Positions 35,231 through 44,789 of a stretch of 64,000 nucleotides of DNA are shown piece after piece. Where the stretch lies: assembly GCA_016841965.1 (NCBI GenBank), contig JAEANN010000044.1:186001-250000 (forward strand), in the 5' to 3' direction. The translations under genes and the position numbers were made by a program. The stretch comes from Candidatus Roseilinea mizusawaensis. Lineage in GTDB: Bacteria; Chloroflexota; Anaerolineae; J036; Brachytrichaceae. Under the pieces are notes generated by a model. The model saw nothing but the letters and a program-made list of their open reading frames with translations, had not been told where the DNA came from and made no database searches. Position 1 is the first letter of the stretch. Every line of letters begins with the position of its first letter.

Positions 35231-36420
35231 CCGATCTCATCCCCATCATTCACGAGAAACTTGACCAGGCTGTCAGCCTGCTCAACGAACACCACCTTGA
35301 TTGCTGGCTGACATTCGTGCGCGAAACATCTCAGGTGTACGACCCGGCCCTTAACCTGATTCTGGGGTTGGGGTTAACCTGGGAATCGGCGCTAATCGTG
35401 TCTCGTTCGGGGCGCAAGGTAGCGATCGTTGGGCGATTCGACGCCGACACCGTGCGCCGGCTGAACGCATACGATGAAGTCATCGGCTACGATCAAAGCA
35501 TCGGCGAGCCGTTGCAAGCGCAACTGGCCCAGATGAACCCGTCGCGCATTGCCCTCAATTACTCGCTGAGCGACGCCGGCGCCGATGGCCTGACCTTTGG
35601 CATGTATGCTCGCCTGACCCGGCTGCTGGCCGGCACGCCCTACGCCGCCCAGTTTGTCAGCGCAGAGGATGTGGTGCGGCGGCTGCGCGAACGCAAATCT
35701 TCGCGCGAACTGGAGCGTATCCGCCGCGCCGTTGACGTGACACAGCAAGTCTACGATGAGTTGTTTGCCCGGCCGCTGGTTGGCATGAGCGAGCGGCAGG
35801 TTCATGCGCTGACCGGCGATATCGTGACGCGCCACGGCTGTGAGTTTGGCTGGGAGCGCGCCGGCAATCCCATCGTCAATGCCGGAGCGGACTCGGCCAT
35901 CGGCCACGGCATGCCCGGTGATCTGGTGATCCAGCCAGGGCAACTTGTCCACGTTGACATGGGGTTGCGCTGCGACGGCTACTGCGCTGATTTGCAGCGC
36001 ATGGTCTATGTACGGCGCGAGGGCGAAAGCGAGCCGCCAGAGGATGTGCGCCGCGCCTGGCAGGTGTGTTGGGCGGCGCTAGAGGCCGGCCGGGCTGCCC
36101 TCAGACCCGGCGTGCTGGGTTGGCAGGTAGATGCGGCTGCGCGCGCCGAGTTGACGCGCCACGGCTATCCCGAATACATGCACGCCTTCGGTCATCACGT
36201 TGGTCAAAAAGCACACGATGGCGGAAGCGTGCTGGGGCCGCAGTGGGACAGGTATGGCGATCTGCCGAACAAACCGGTTGAGGTTGGCAACGTGTTCGCG
36301 ATTGAACTGGGCGTGATGGTTGCACCCTATGGCTATATCGGCATCGAAGAAAACGTGCTGGTGACCGAAGCCGGCGCCGAATATCTCAGCGCGCCCCAGA
36401 TGGAACTCTGGCAGCAATAA
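35227..36420 (+). CDS. M24 family metallopeptidase (Xaa-Pro aminopeptidase-like)
   Basis: A 397-residue pita-bread fold peptidase. All five metal ligands are present: HVDMG (Asp), CADLQR (Asp), AFGHHVG (His), AIELGVM (Glu) and IGIEENV (Glu). An N-terminal creatinase-like domain (1-160) precedes the catalytic domain. Proline-specific aminopeptidase activity is probable, but creatinase or ectoine-hydrolase-type activities share this layout. The ATG overlaps the parB stop by ATGA, implying translational coupling, though a shared function with chromosome segregation is unlikely. Confidence 0.88.
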   Translation: MTDLIPIIHEKLDQAVSLLNEHHLDCWLTFVRETSQVYDPALNLILGLGLTWESALIVSRSGRKVAIVGRFDADTVRRLNAYDEVIGYDQSIGEPLQAQLAQMNPSRIALNYSLSDAGADGLTFGMYARLTRLLAGTPYAAQFVSAEDVVRRLRERKSSRELERIRRAVDVTQQVYDELFARPLVGMSERQVHALTGDIVTRHGCEFGWERAGNPIVNAGADSAIGHGMPGDLVIQPGQLVHVDMGLRCDGYCADLQRMVYVRREGESEPPEDVRRAWQVCWAALEAGRAALRPGVLGWQVDAAARAELTRHGYPEYMHAFGHHVGQKAHDGGSVLGPQWDRYGDLPNKPVEVGNVFAIELGVMVAPYGYIGIEENVLVTEAGAEYLSAPQMELWQQ

Positions 36421-36457
36421 TCACTCTTGTGGCGCTCGACACACGCCACTCGGCCCC

Positions 36458-38053
36458 ATGAACCTCATCATTTACAACGCCAACATCTACACTGTGAACC
36501 CGGCCCAACCGCGCGCCACGGCGCTTGCGATTGCCAATGACCGCATCGTGGCCGTTGGCAGCGATGCCGAGATCGACGCTGTGCGCCTGCCCAACGCACA
36601 GCGTGTGAATCTGGCCGGCGCATTTGTCATGCCCGGCATGATCGACGCCCATCTCCATCTGCAATGGACCGGCCTGGGTATGCAAAGCGTCAATGTCTTC
36701 GAAGCGCCCAGCATCGAAGCAGTTGTCGCGCGTGTGCGCGAGCGTGCGCAGCGCACCCCGCCCGGCAAATGGATCACCGGCGAAGGCTGGACGCAGGACG
36801 TATGGGATCCTCCGCGCTTTCCCACAGCCGGTGATCTGGATGCGGCAACCCAAGCGCATCCGGTTATGCTTTCGGCCAAGAGCGGTCATGCGTCGTGGGT
36901 GAACAGCGTGGCGCTGCGGGTGTGTGGCATCACAGCCGGCACCGTTGATCCACCCGGCGGTCAGATCGTGCGCGATGTGCACGGCAATCCAACCGGCGTG
37001 CTGCTGGAAAACGCTATGGCGCTGGTTGCGCGACATGTTCCGCCGCCAACGCCGGCGCAAGAGGAAGAAGCTACCCTGGACGCCATGCGCGCCATGAATC
37101 GCGTTGGTCTCACTGGGGCGCATTGCATGGACGGCGGCGAGGTCAGCCTGCGCTCGTTCAACACCTATCAGCGCCTGCGCGAGCAAGGCCGCATGACTTT
37201 GCGCGTGGTCAAGCAACTGGGGGTCGAGGTGTTTGACACAGTGTTGCGCGCCGGTATTCGCAGTGGTTTCGGCGACGCCTGGTTGCGCATCGGCGGGATC
37301 AAAATTTTTAGCGATGGCGCGCTGGGGCCGCATACGGCCGCTATGCTCGAACCATACGAGAACGAGCCGGCCAACTATGGAATCAGCACGTTCGAGCGCG
37401 AGCAACTGGCCGAGACGGTGATGCGCTGCAATCAGCACGGTTTGGCTGCGGTCATTCACGCCATCGGCGACCGCGCCAATCACGACGCGCTGGATGCTTT
37501 TGAAGTTGCCGCACGACAGGTCGGCGGTGCGCACGTGCGCAATCGCATTGAGCATGCGCAACTCGTTCATCCCGACGACATCGCCCGATTTGCCGCGCTG
37601 GGCGTCGTGGCTTCGATGCAGCCCATTCACGCGATTGGCGATATGCGCATGGCTGATGTTTGTTGGGGACAACGCTGTCGCACGGCCTACGCCTGGCGTG
37701 CGCTGGCCGAGGCCGGCGCCAGGCTGGCCTTTGGCTCAGATAGCCCGGTGGAGAGCTTCAACCCCTTCCTCGGTTTGCATGCGGCTGTGACCCGCCGCCG
37801 GCTGGATGGCTATCCCGCCCCGCAGGGTTGGTATCCCGAACAGCGTCTGACTATCGAGGCAGCCATCCAAGCCTATACGATCGGCGCAGCCTATGCCGGC
37901 GGCATGGAGCGCGACATCGGTTCGCTCGAGCCGGGCAAGCTGGCCGATCTGGTCGTCTTGTCGCGCGATGTGACGCGCTGCGAGCCGGATGCCTTGCTCG
38001 ATACGACAGTGCAGCGCGTGCTGCTCAACGGTGAATGGCTCGACCTGGATTGA
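36458..38053 (+). CDS. YtcJ-type amidohydrolase
   Basis: A 531-residue metal-dependent amidohydrolase. The metal motif DAHLHL is near residue 65, a later His is in HAIGDRANHDALDAF near 330, and the catalytic Asp is in FGSDSPVES near 430. N-terminal YNANIYTVNPAQPRA and C-terminal GSLEPGKLADLVVL are the typical small beta-domain halves. The YtcJ branch has been linked to N-substituted formamide deformylation, but substrate here is unknown. It lies 38 bp after the M24 gene and is convergent with ggt. No ribosome-binding site is visible. Confidence 0.87.
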   Translation: MNLIIYNANIYTVNPAQPRATALAIANDRIVAVGSDAEIDAVRLPNAQRVNLAGAFVMPGMIDAHLHLQWTGLGMQSVNVFEAPSIEAVVARVRERAQRTPPGKWITGEGWTQDVWDPPRFPTAGDLDAATQAHPVMLSAKSGHASWVNSVALRVCGITAGTVDPPGGQIVRDVHGNPTGVLLENAMALVARHVPPPTPAQEEEATLDAMRAMNRVGLTGAHCMDGGEVSLRSFNTYQRLREQGRMTLRVVKQLGVEVFDTVLRAGIRSGFGDAWLRIGGIKIFSDGALGPHTAAMLEPYENEPANYGISTFEREQLAETVMRCNQHGLAAVIHAIGDRANHDALDAFEVAARQVGGAHVRNRIEHAQLVHPDDIARFAALGVVASMQPIHAIGDMRMADVCWGQRCRTAYAWRALAEAGARLAFGSDSPVESFNPFLGLHAAVTRRRLDGYPAPQGWYPEQRLTIEAAIQAYTIGAAYAGGMERDIGSLEPGKLADLVVLSRDVTRCEPDALLDTTVQRVLLNGEWLDLD

Positions 38054-38071
38054 CCCGCCCGCCTGCGTCGA

Positions 38072-39889
38072 TCACCATCCCAGGGCATAGCCAATCTGTG
38101 TGCGCGGCGACGCGCCGCCGGCAATGATGCCCCGCCTCGAATCGCGGTAGATGCCCATGCATTTGCCGTGACTCCATCCGTCGTTCACCACCACTTCGTG
38201 ACCGCGCGCTTCCAGGCCGCGCCGCACAGCCGGGTCAATGCGATCTTCGGCTTCCAGCCGGCCCGGATAAGCGTCGCGCGGATAGAACGAGGATGGGAAG
38301 TGTACCGAGTGCACGCTTGGCGCGTCGAGGGCGGCTTGCAAGTCCATGCCGAAGTCGACCACGTTCAAGAAGAATTGCAGCGTCCATTGGTCCTGGCTGT
38401 CTCCGCCGGGTGTCCCGAACACCATGTATGGCTCGCCGTCGCGCATGACCAGCGACGGCGTGAGCGTTGCGCGCGGACGTTTGCGCGGTTGCAGGGCGTT
38501 CGGACGTTCGGGGTTCAGGTAAAACATCTGGCCGCGTGTGCCCATCGGGAATCCCAACCCTTGCACGACCGGCGACGAGCCGATCCATCCGCCGCTGGGT
38601 GTAGCGGCCACCATGTTGCCTTCGGCGTCGACAGCGTCGAGGTGTGTGGTATCGCCGAGATGGCCATGTTTGATGCGATAGGGCCGCGCGACGCCCTCGC
38701 CGAGCAGGTGTAGCGCGCGCCGGTTGTCGGCGGCCACATCAAATGTGGTCGCGTACGCCGGCGCGCCATATCCCACATCGCCGGGCCGCATCTCGCGCGA
38801 CGCTTCACGCCCGATCATCTCCCGACGATGCGCCGCGTAGTCTTCGGACAACAGAATTTCATAAGGCACGTTGTCGAAGGCCGGGTCGCCATAGTACGCC
38901 TCGCGGTCGGCAAAAGCCAGCTTGGCGCATTCGATTAGTGTGTGCAGATACTCAACCGAGTTGTGCCCCATTGCCGGCAGATCGAACCCCTGCAACAACG
39001 CCAGTTGTTGCAGGAATACCGGCCCCTGCGTCCATGCGCCGCACTTGTACACATCGAGGCCGTGGTAGCGATAGCTCACCGGCTCGTCGAGTGTGGCGTG
39101 CCATTCGGCAATATCGTCGTAACTCAGCAGGCCGGTGTGCGCCTGGCCGGTGGCATCGACAACCGGATGCTCGCGCATGAACGACACCATGCGATGCGCA
39201 ATCTCGCCGCGATAGAACACGTCGCGCGCGGCTTCGATGCCGGCGACCCGGCCTTTGCCCTGAGCGGCTCGTTCGCCGTCGCACATCTGTCTCAGCACGC
39301 CGGCCCAATCAGGGTTGCGCAAGATTTCGCCGACTTCGGGCGCGTGACCGCCCGGCAGATACACCTCGCCCGTCGTTGGATACAGCTCTGTGAACTTGCG
39401 CGCGTTGGCTCTCAGGCTGTTGTGCAGGCCGGGGTAGACGGGGAAACCATTTTCGGCCAGTTCGATCGCCGGCTGCAAGATCTGCGCGAAGCTGAGCTTG
39501 CCGAAGCGCGCCACGGCCAGCGCCCATGTGTCAACCACCGAGGGCACACAGGCCGGCAGATAGCCATCGCCGGGGATCAGGTCGATGCCGTGATCGCGGC
39601 ACCAGTCGATCGTGAAGGCGCGCGGCGACCAGCCCATGCCGCTGAGCGAATACACCTTGTGCGCTTTGGCAGCGTAGATGAGGGTGGGTGCTTCGCCGCC
39701 CAGCCCGCACGATTGCGGTTCCAGCAGGTTGAGACAGAAGCACATGGCTGCTGCCGCGTCGATGGCGTTGCCGCCCTGCTCCATGATGCGAAAGCCGGCG
39801 GCAGTGGCCAGATAGTGGCCCGAGGTGACGACGCGCCGCGTGCCCATGACAACCGGGCGAGTGGTGAACGTAGAGGTAGCGTTTGGCAT
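38072..39889 (-). CDS. ggt: Gamma-glutamyltransferase family protein
   Basis: A 605-residue Ntn-hydrolase of the gamma-glutamyltranspeptidase family, which cleaves or transfers gamma-glutamyl groups and matures by self-cleavage. N-terminal EQGGNAIDAAAAM and SCGLGGEAP are the family opening. The expected autocleavage and nucleophile Thr is in GDTTHLDAVDAEGNM near residue 413, giving a large subunit of about 410 and a small one of about 190. There is no obvious signal peptide, so it may be cytoplasmic. I chose the ATG at 39889; TATGAT ends 7 nt upstream, suggesting a leaderless message. Longer in-frame starts (39931, 39901) exist. Confidence 0.88.
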   Translation of the reverse strand: MPNATSTFTTRPVVMGTRRVVTSGHYLATAAGFRIMEQGGNAIDAAAAMCFCLNLLEPQSCGLGGEAPTLIYAAKAHKVYSLSGMGWSPRAFTIDWCRDHGIDLIPGDGYLPACVPSVVDTWALAVARFGKLSFAQILQPAIELAENGFPVYPGLHNSLRANARKFTELYPTTGEVYLPGGHAPEVGEILRNPDWAGVLRQMCDGERAAQGKGRVAGIEAARDVFYRGEIAHRMVSFMREHPVVDATGQAHTGLLSYDDIAEWHATLDEPVSYRYHGLDVYKCGAWTQGPVFLQQLALLQGFDLPAMGHNSVEYLHTLIECAKLAFADREAYYGDPAFDNVPYEILLSEDYAAHRREMIGREASREMRPGDVGYGAPAYATTFDVAADNRRALHLLGEGVARPYRIKHGHLGDTTHLDAVDAEGNMVAATPSGGWIGSSPVVQGLGFPMGTRGQMFYLNPERPNALQPRKRPRATLTPSLVMRDGEPYMVFGTPGGDSQDQWTLQFFLNVVDFGMDLQAALDAPSVHSVHFPSSFYPRDAYPGRLEAEDRIDPAVRRGLEARGHEVVVNDGWSHGKCMGIYRDSRRGIIAGGASPRTQIGYALGW

Positions 39890-39954
39890 GCCGGCCATCA
39901 TAGCGCAGCGGTAGAGATAGGGCTTGTCCAAATGGGAAGGTACAAGTCCTGCCT

Positions 39955-42594
39955 CTACGTTTCCAAATCCGGCTCGCTCTGGCTAGAGGGGGACAACACT
40001 TCGCGGAATTGCGAGCCGGGCACACTGGGGCCAACGATGCCGCGCTCTTCCATCAGCTCAATCAAGCGGGCCGCGCGGGTATAGCCGATGCGCAGCCGGC
40101 GCTGAAGCAATGAGATCGACGCCTTGCCTTGCAGTCGCACCGTGGCTACGGCGTCCTGGAACAGCTTGTCCTCTTTGTTACCGCCGGCATCTTCCATCAC
40201 GCTAGACAAAGCGCGGGCCTCGTCCCAGGTCAATGGCTCACTGCTCTGGGGCAGCGGCATCTGCACAGCCTGCGCAGCGCTGTCAAGCGTGCCGGTCATG
40301 GGGATGGAGGGCGCGCTCAACGACGCGGTGAGCGGATCGCCGGTTTCGACGCTGCCGGCCTGAGCGCGCCAATGACGCACAACGGTGTTGATTTCCTTGT
40401 CGGACACCCAACAGCCCTGGGCGCGCGTGGGCAGCGGGCTGTCGGGCGTGACTACCAGCATGTCTCCGCGCCCGAGCAGCTTTTCGGCGCCCGGCGTATC
40501 GAGGATGACGCGCGAGTCGACGCTGGTGGCGACGGTGAACGCGATACGCGCCGGGAAGTTGGCTTTGATCAGCCCGGTGACGACATCCACACTGGGGCGC
40601 TGCGTGGCGATGATGAGGTGAATGCCGGTCGCGCGCGCCATCTGCGCCAGCCGGCACAGTGTTTTCTCCGTCTCGTCCGGCGCGAGCATCATCAGGTCGG
40701 CCAGCTCGTCGATGATGACAACGATGTATGGGATCTTTCTGAGATCTTCGGGCGCTCGCCCAGCTTCCCCATCCTGGCGCGCCTGAATCTCGCCTACTTT
40801 TGCGTTGAAATCGACGATATTGCGCACGCCGTGTTTGGCAAACACGCGATAGCGGTTTTCCATCTCGCGCGTCACCCAGGCCAGCACGCCGGTGACTTTT
40901 TCGAGATCCACAACCACCGGCGACAGCAGGTGTGGGATGCCGTTGTAGCCGGTGAGTTCGACGCGCTTGGGATCGACCATGAGCAGGCGCAGGTCTTCTG
41001 GCGAGTTGTGACACAACAAGGCAGTGATGATGGCGTTGACGCACACGCTCTTGCCCGAGCCGGTCGTGCCGGCGATCAACAAATGCGGCATGGCCGTCAG
41101 ATCTGCAACAACAGGATGCCCACTCACATCCTGCCCCAGCCCCAGCCGCAGGCGGCTCTTGCGCGCCAGATGTGCGAACTCCTCCGACTCCATCACGTCG
41201 CGCAACGATACCAGCGACACTTCTGAGTTGGGCACTTCAATGCCCACGATGGCCCGGCCGGGCACGGGCGCCTCGATGCGGATGCGCGGGGCCGCCAAGG
41301 CCAACGCAAGATCATCGGCCAGCGACGCAATTTTGCTGACCTTGACTTTGATCTGCTTGCCGCCTTTGGTGTCGATGAAGCCCGGCTCGACACCAAACTG
41401 GGTGATGGTCGGTCCCTGGTTCACTTCAACCACGCGCCCCGGCACCCCAAACGAGCGCAGCGTCTCTTCGATGACCTGGGCGCGCTTGCGGATGTCAGCT
41501 TCTTTGAGCGAGGCGTCGTTGCCGGGTTCAAGCACCTTTTCGACAACGGGCAGCTTCCAGTCCTGACGGCTTTCGATGCGCGAAGTGATGTGTGGCTGCG
41601 CGGGGCCGGCCGCAACCGGCTGAGCAGATGCGGTTGAGGCCGCCGGGTCTGGCCCGCCGATGATGCGCGGCGGGGGCAATTTGCGCGATGGTTCGGCCGG
41701 AGTTGCTAATGGTGCGCGATTGCGGCCGGGTGGGTTGATCATCGGTGTGGGATTGGCCGGCGGCGTAGCAGGGCGTCCGTTGCCTGTGATGGGCCGGGCC
41801 GGCGGGATGTCTGCTTCTTCGGCGGCATCCGAGAGGGCCGGCTTGCGCGCTGGCTGCCTGCGTCTGAGGCCGTTGATGATTAGGTCGCCCATGGTGCTGC
41901 GCGCCGGACGGTCGTTGGCGCGCCGGTTTGTGCGCTCGCCCGGCTCGCGATCCCACGCCGGCACGATGACGCCATCGGGGCCGGCCTCCCGCTCGGTGGG
42001 GCGGCCCTCCACGAGATGCCGAATGAACTGAATCAGTTGCGCGATGGAGAGCCGGGCGGTCAGCATGATAGCCGCCCACCACACAATCATGACGATGAGC
42101 AATGTGCCGACATTGCCCAGCGCGCTGCTCAGCCCATCCACCAGGCCGGCGCCGACGCGTCCACCGCCGGCATTGGCAGCGGCCAGCGCCTCGCTGTTCG
42201 GATACATCGCCATGCCGATGATGTGGAATGTCATCAGCGCGGCGACGAAGGCGATCAGCACGCCGAGAATGCGCAGCGGCGCAAGGCGGGGAAAACGATC
42301 CCCAAACCGGCGCAATACCAGGTAGAACCCAAACAGGCCCATGACGATGGGCGCCAGCAGCACGCCCCAGCCGAACGCCGCGCCCAGGATGCGCAGCCAG
42401 TCAGCCGTAATCTCTCCCTGGCCGCCCGGCGACAATGCGCTCAGGATGGTGAGCAGCGCCAGACCGATCAGCAGGTAGCCGAGCAGGTCCAGCCACTGAT
42501 CGGTGGTGAGCAGCGGCTTGTCCGGCGCCGGTCTGGCCTTGTTACCTTTTCTGGGCGAGCCTTTGGCCGCAGGCTTGCGCGCATCGTATCGCAT
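39955..42594 (-). CDS. ftsK: DNA translocase FtsK/SpoIIIE
   Basis: An 879-residue septum-associated DNA pump that moves chromosome ends during division. Four or five membrane helices (about 30-185) are followed by a Pro/Arg-rich linker (about 215-340) and the alpha/beta motor domains with Walker A GTTGSGKSVCVN near residue 510 and Walker B VVIIDELADLMML near 625. The C-terminal gamma winged helix (about 800-860, QRRLRIGYTRAARLIELMEE) reads polar DNA motifs. Length is close to B. subtilis SpoIIIE plus a longer linker. TACAAT lies 26 nt upstream of the ATG on this strand. It is divergent from tsaC. Confidence 0.96.
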   Translation of the reverse strand: MRYDARKPAAKGSPRKGNKARPAPDKPLLTTDQWLDLLGYLLIGLALLTILSALSPGGQGEITADWLRILGAAFGWGVLLAPIVMGLFGFYLVLRRFGDRFPRLAPLRILGVLIAFVAALMTFHIIGMAMYPNSEALAAANAGGGRVGAGLVDGLSSALGNVGTLLIVMIVWWAAIMLTARLSIAQLIQFIRHLVEGRPTEREAGPDGVIVPAWDREPGERTNRRANDRPARSTMGDLIINGLRRRQPARKPALSDAAEEADIPPARPITGNGRPATPPANPTPMINPPGRNRAPLATPAEPSRKLPPPRIIGGPDPAASTASAQPVAAGPAQPHITSRIESRQDWKLPVVEKVLEPGNDASLKEADIRKRAQVIEETLRSFGVPGRVVEVNQGPTITQFGVEPGFIDTKGGKQIKVKVSKIASLADDLALALAAPRIRIEAPVPGRAIVGIEVPNSEVSLVSLRDVMESEEFAHLARKSRLRLGLGQDVSGHPVVADLTAMPHLLIAGTTGSGKSVCVNAIITALLCHNSPEDLRLLMVDPKRVELTGYNGIPHLLSPVVVDLEKVTGVLAWVTREMENRYRVFAKHGVRNIVDFNAKVGEIQARQDGEAGRAPEDLRKIPYIVVIIDELADLMMLAPDETEKTLCRLAQMARATGIHLIIATQRPSVDVVTGLIKANFPARIAFTVATSVDSRVILDTPGAEKLLGRGDMLVVTPDSPLPTRAQGCWVSDKEINTVVRHWRAQAGSVETGDPLTASLSAPSIPMTGTLDSAAQAVQMPLPQSSEPLTWDEARALSSVMEDAGGNKEDKLFQDAVATVRLQGKASISLLQRRLRIGYTRAARLIELMEERGIVGPSVPGSQFREVLSPSSQSEPDLET

Positions 42595-42620
42595 AGGACA
42601 GGTGTTCTATCGAGACGGCT

Positions 42621-42668
42621 ATTGTAGCGCATTACAGTGGGCAGAAGCGCAGCCGGCCTGCCTATAAT
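42621..42668. promoter_or_regulatory. Divergent ftsK/tsaC promoter region
   Basis: A TACAAT box reads toward ftsK (minus strand, 42626-42621) and a perfect TATAAT reads toward the Sua5-type gene (plus strand, 42663-42668). The latter ends only 8 nt before the ATG at 42677, so that message should be leaderless. No clear -35 elements are found for either. Confidence 0.6.
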
Positions 42669-42676
42669 CTCCGCCG

Positions 42677-43753
42677 ATGACACGTGTTTTCGATGTGCGC
42701 ACAGAACCGGCGGCAATTGCTTTTGCGGCAGAGGTGATTCGCCAGGGCGGCCTGGTCGCGTTTCCCACCGAAACGGTGTATGGTCTGGGCGCGAATGCGC
42801 TTGATGCCGACGCGGTCGCCAAAGTTTTTAGCGCCAAGCAACGCTTGTTGAATGATCCGCTGATTGTGCATGTCGGCGCGACAGAGGATCGACCTGACGT
42901 GATTTCAGAGTTGGTCCGACAAGACATTCTGGGCGCGCTGTCTGCGCCGCAACACGCCGTGGCGCAGAACCTGGCGCGCGCATTCTGGCCCGGCCCATTG
43001 ACGCTGGTGCTTCCGCGCGGCGAGCGCGTCCCGCTCATTGTCACCGCCGGTCAGGACACGGTGGCGGTGCGCGTGCCGGCTCATCCGATCGCCCTGGACT
43101 TGATTCGTTGCAGCGGTGTTCCGATTGCCGCGCCCAGCGCAAACCGTTTTGGACATGTCAGCCCGACGACAGCTCAACACGTGCTCGACGATCTGGATGG
43201 TCGCATTGATGTCGTGCTCGATGGCGGGCCAACGCCGATCGGCATCGAATCGACGGTGTTGGATCTGACAGAAATTCCGCCGGTCGTGTTGAGGCCCGGC
43301 GGCTTGATTCGTGCACGGATCGAAGCGTTGATTGGGCCGCTGCGCGATCGATCTGTGGGCGCCGAGGACTCGGCGGAGCATGACGCGCGCCCCCAGCAAT
43401 CGCCGGGATTGCTGAGCAAGCACTATGCTCCGCGCGCCGAATTGCGCGTGGCGCGCACGACCGCCGAGCTGATCGAAACCCGCCGCGTGTTGATGGGTCA
43501 GGGGTTGAGTGTGGGGTTGCTCATCATGGACGCGCAACAGGCCGATTGCGCCGGCCTGGCGCCGGTGTTCACGCTGGGCCATGATCTGGATAGTGTGGCG
43601 CGCAATGTATATGCCGGCCTGCGCGCCCTGGACAGCGCCGGCGTCGATGTCATTCTGGTCAGCGAAGTGGAAGCCCAGGGCATCGGCGAGGCCATTGCCG
43701 ACCGGCTGAAGCGCGCGTCACGCGGCAGGCCGGCCTCCACCCCTTCAGACTGA
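42677..43753 (+). CDS. L-threonylcarbamoyladenylate synthase (Sua5 type)
   Basis: A 358-residue long-form Sua5. It makes threonylcarbamoyl-AMP for the t6A modification of tRNAs reading ANN codons. The YrdC domain covers about 1-205 (AFPTETVYGLGANAL, KQRLLNDPLIVHVG, and APSANRFGHVSPTTA). A linker with SPGLLSKHYAPRAEL leads to the C-terminal Sua5 domain (about 240-350). The length distinguishes Sua5 from short TsaC. TATAAT lies 8 nt upstream of the ATG and there is no ribosome-binding site. TsaB/D/E genes are not in the window. Confidence 0.93.
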   Translation: MTRVFDVRTEPAAIAFAAEVIRQGGLVAFPTETVYGLGANALDADAVAKVFSAKQRLLNDPLIVHVGATEDRPDVISELVRQDILGALSAPQHAVAQNLARAFWPGPLTLVLPRGERVPLIVTAGQDTVAVRVPAHPIALDLIRCSGVPIAAPSANRFGHVSPTTAQHVLDDLDGRIDVVLDGGPTPIGIESTVLDLTEIPPVVLRPGGLIRARIEALIGPLRDRSVGAEDSAEHDARPQQSPGLLSKHYAPRAELRVARTTAELIETRRVLMGQGLSVGLLIMDAQQADCAGLAPVFTLGHDLDSVARNVYAGLRALDSAGVDVILVSEVEAQGIGEAIADRLKRASRGRPASTPSD

Positions 43754-43767
43754 GGCGCCGGCCTGCG

Positions 43768-44730
43768 CTAGGGTGTTGGAGACAGCACGCCCGGCAGGTC
43801 GAGCGCGGTGGCGTCTGCCGGCGCAACAATGCTGATCGCCGCGCCGTGATCGCGCAAACGCACATCGGCCTTGAACACGATCACTTTGTTCTCGCCATCC
43901 GTGCTGCCCAGGTCAACATTCATTTGCAGGCGATGGATGTAGCCGTCGTCGCAGGCCCAGAGTGTGAATTCGCCCGCCCGCACAGACAGGCTGCCGATGC
44001 CGGGCACAGCGTTTGCCCCAAATGCGGCCAGCGCTTCACGGGTTGCCGGGGCATTGGCGCTGTACACATCGCAAGAGCGGCCCTCGAATTCCTGGCTGCT
44101 TGTCTGCTCGAACGCAAATTGGCCTGCGTTGTCATCGGCCAATCGGCGCAGGAACTGGAGCGTGTCCACCGGCGCTTGCGCCAGGCCGGCTTGCGCCTCT
44201 GGCAGGATGTACCAACGCTCTTCGAGCGCGCCGAGCAAGGGCGCCGGGCCGCGCAAGTAGGTTTTGCCATCTGCTGCAATCACCTGCGCCCCGTCCTGAC
44301 TGCCCCCCACCAGCGCAGCAACCAGTCCGCTCATGGTGAAAGCGGCGTTGGGTTGGTTGTATTGGCCGGTGAGCGCCATCAACGTCACCTCGGCATCCGC
44401 TTCGCCCCCTGACAGCGCGGCGAAGGGCTGGCCTGCTCCTGTCATCGTCATTTCGATCTGATACGACGCTGCGGCGCTGGTTTTGAGAATTGCGGCTTGC
44501 AACCTGGTGCCGGCCGGCGATTCAAACGCGCCGGGTGTGGCCGGCGCGGGAGTGCTGGTCGGCGGGACAGGGGTGGCGGTGGGTGGGGCCGGCGTCGTTG
44601 TGGGGATCAACAGGGTCACGGCCAGCGTGACCACCGGTGACCGGGCCGGCGCCGGCATGCTGGCGCACGCAGCCAGCAAAACAGGGAGTGCCGCCAGCGC
44701 CAGCGCGGCCCTTATCGCTCGTTGTGTCAT
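43768..44730 (-). CDS. Lipoprotein with LppX/LolA-like fold (putative)
   Basis: A 320-residue lipoprotein. The signal peptide ends in LLAAC (Cys near residue 22), followed by a Thr/Pro/Ala linker (about 35-70) and a beta-rich domain beginning with SYQIEMTMTG. Its layout (repeated long strands, a central YLRGPAPLLG and WYILPE segment) resembles LppX/LprG/LolA-type lipid-binding lipoproteins; this is a fold-level impression only. Two conserved-looking cysteines (RSCDVY, LWACDDG) may form a disulfide. It ends 14 bp from the convergent Sua5 gene. Confidence 0.65.
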   Translation of the reverse strand: MTQRAIRAALALAALPVLLAACASMPAPARSPVVTLAVTLLIPTTTPAPPTATPVPPTSTPAPATPGAFESPAGTRLQAAILKTSAAASYQIEMTMTGAGQPFAALSGGEADAEVTLMALTGQYNQPNAAFTMSGLVAALVGGSQDGAQVIAADGKTYLRGPAPLLGALEERWYILPEAQAGLAQAPVDTLQFLRRLADDNAGQFAFEQTSSQEFEGRSCDVYSANAPATREALAAFGANAVPGIGSLSVRAGEFTLWACDDGYIHRLQMNVDLGSTDGENKVIVFKADVRLRDHGAAISIVAPADATALDLPGVLSPTP

Positions 44731-44789
44731 TCTTCTTGCCCCGACTGATTTTCAACGTCAGTTTAGCAGAGCCGCGCGAGAACAGCAGT

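Noticed and set aside
28500-36000. Possible replication origin with DnaA boxes
   Set aside because: Only scattered one- or two-mismatch boxes inside genes (for example near 30334) were seen. There is no AT-rich unwinding region or cluster.
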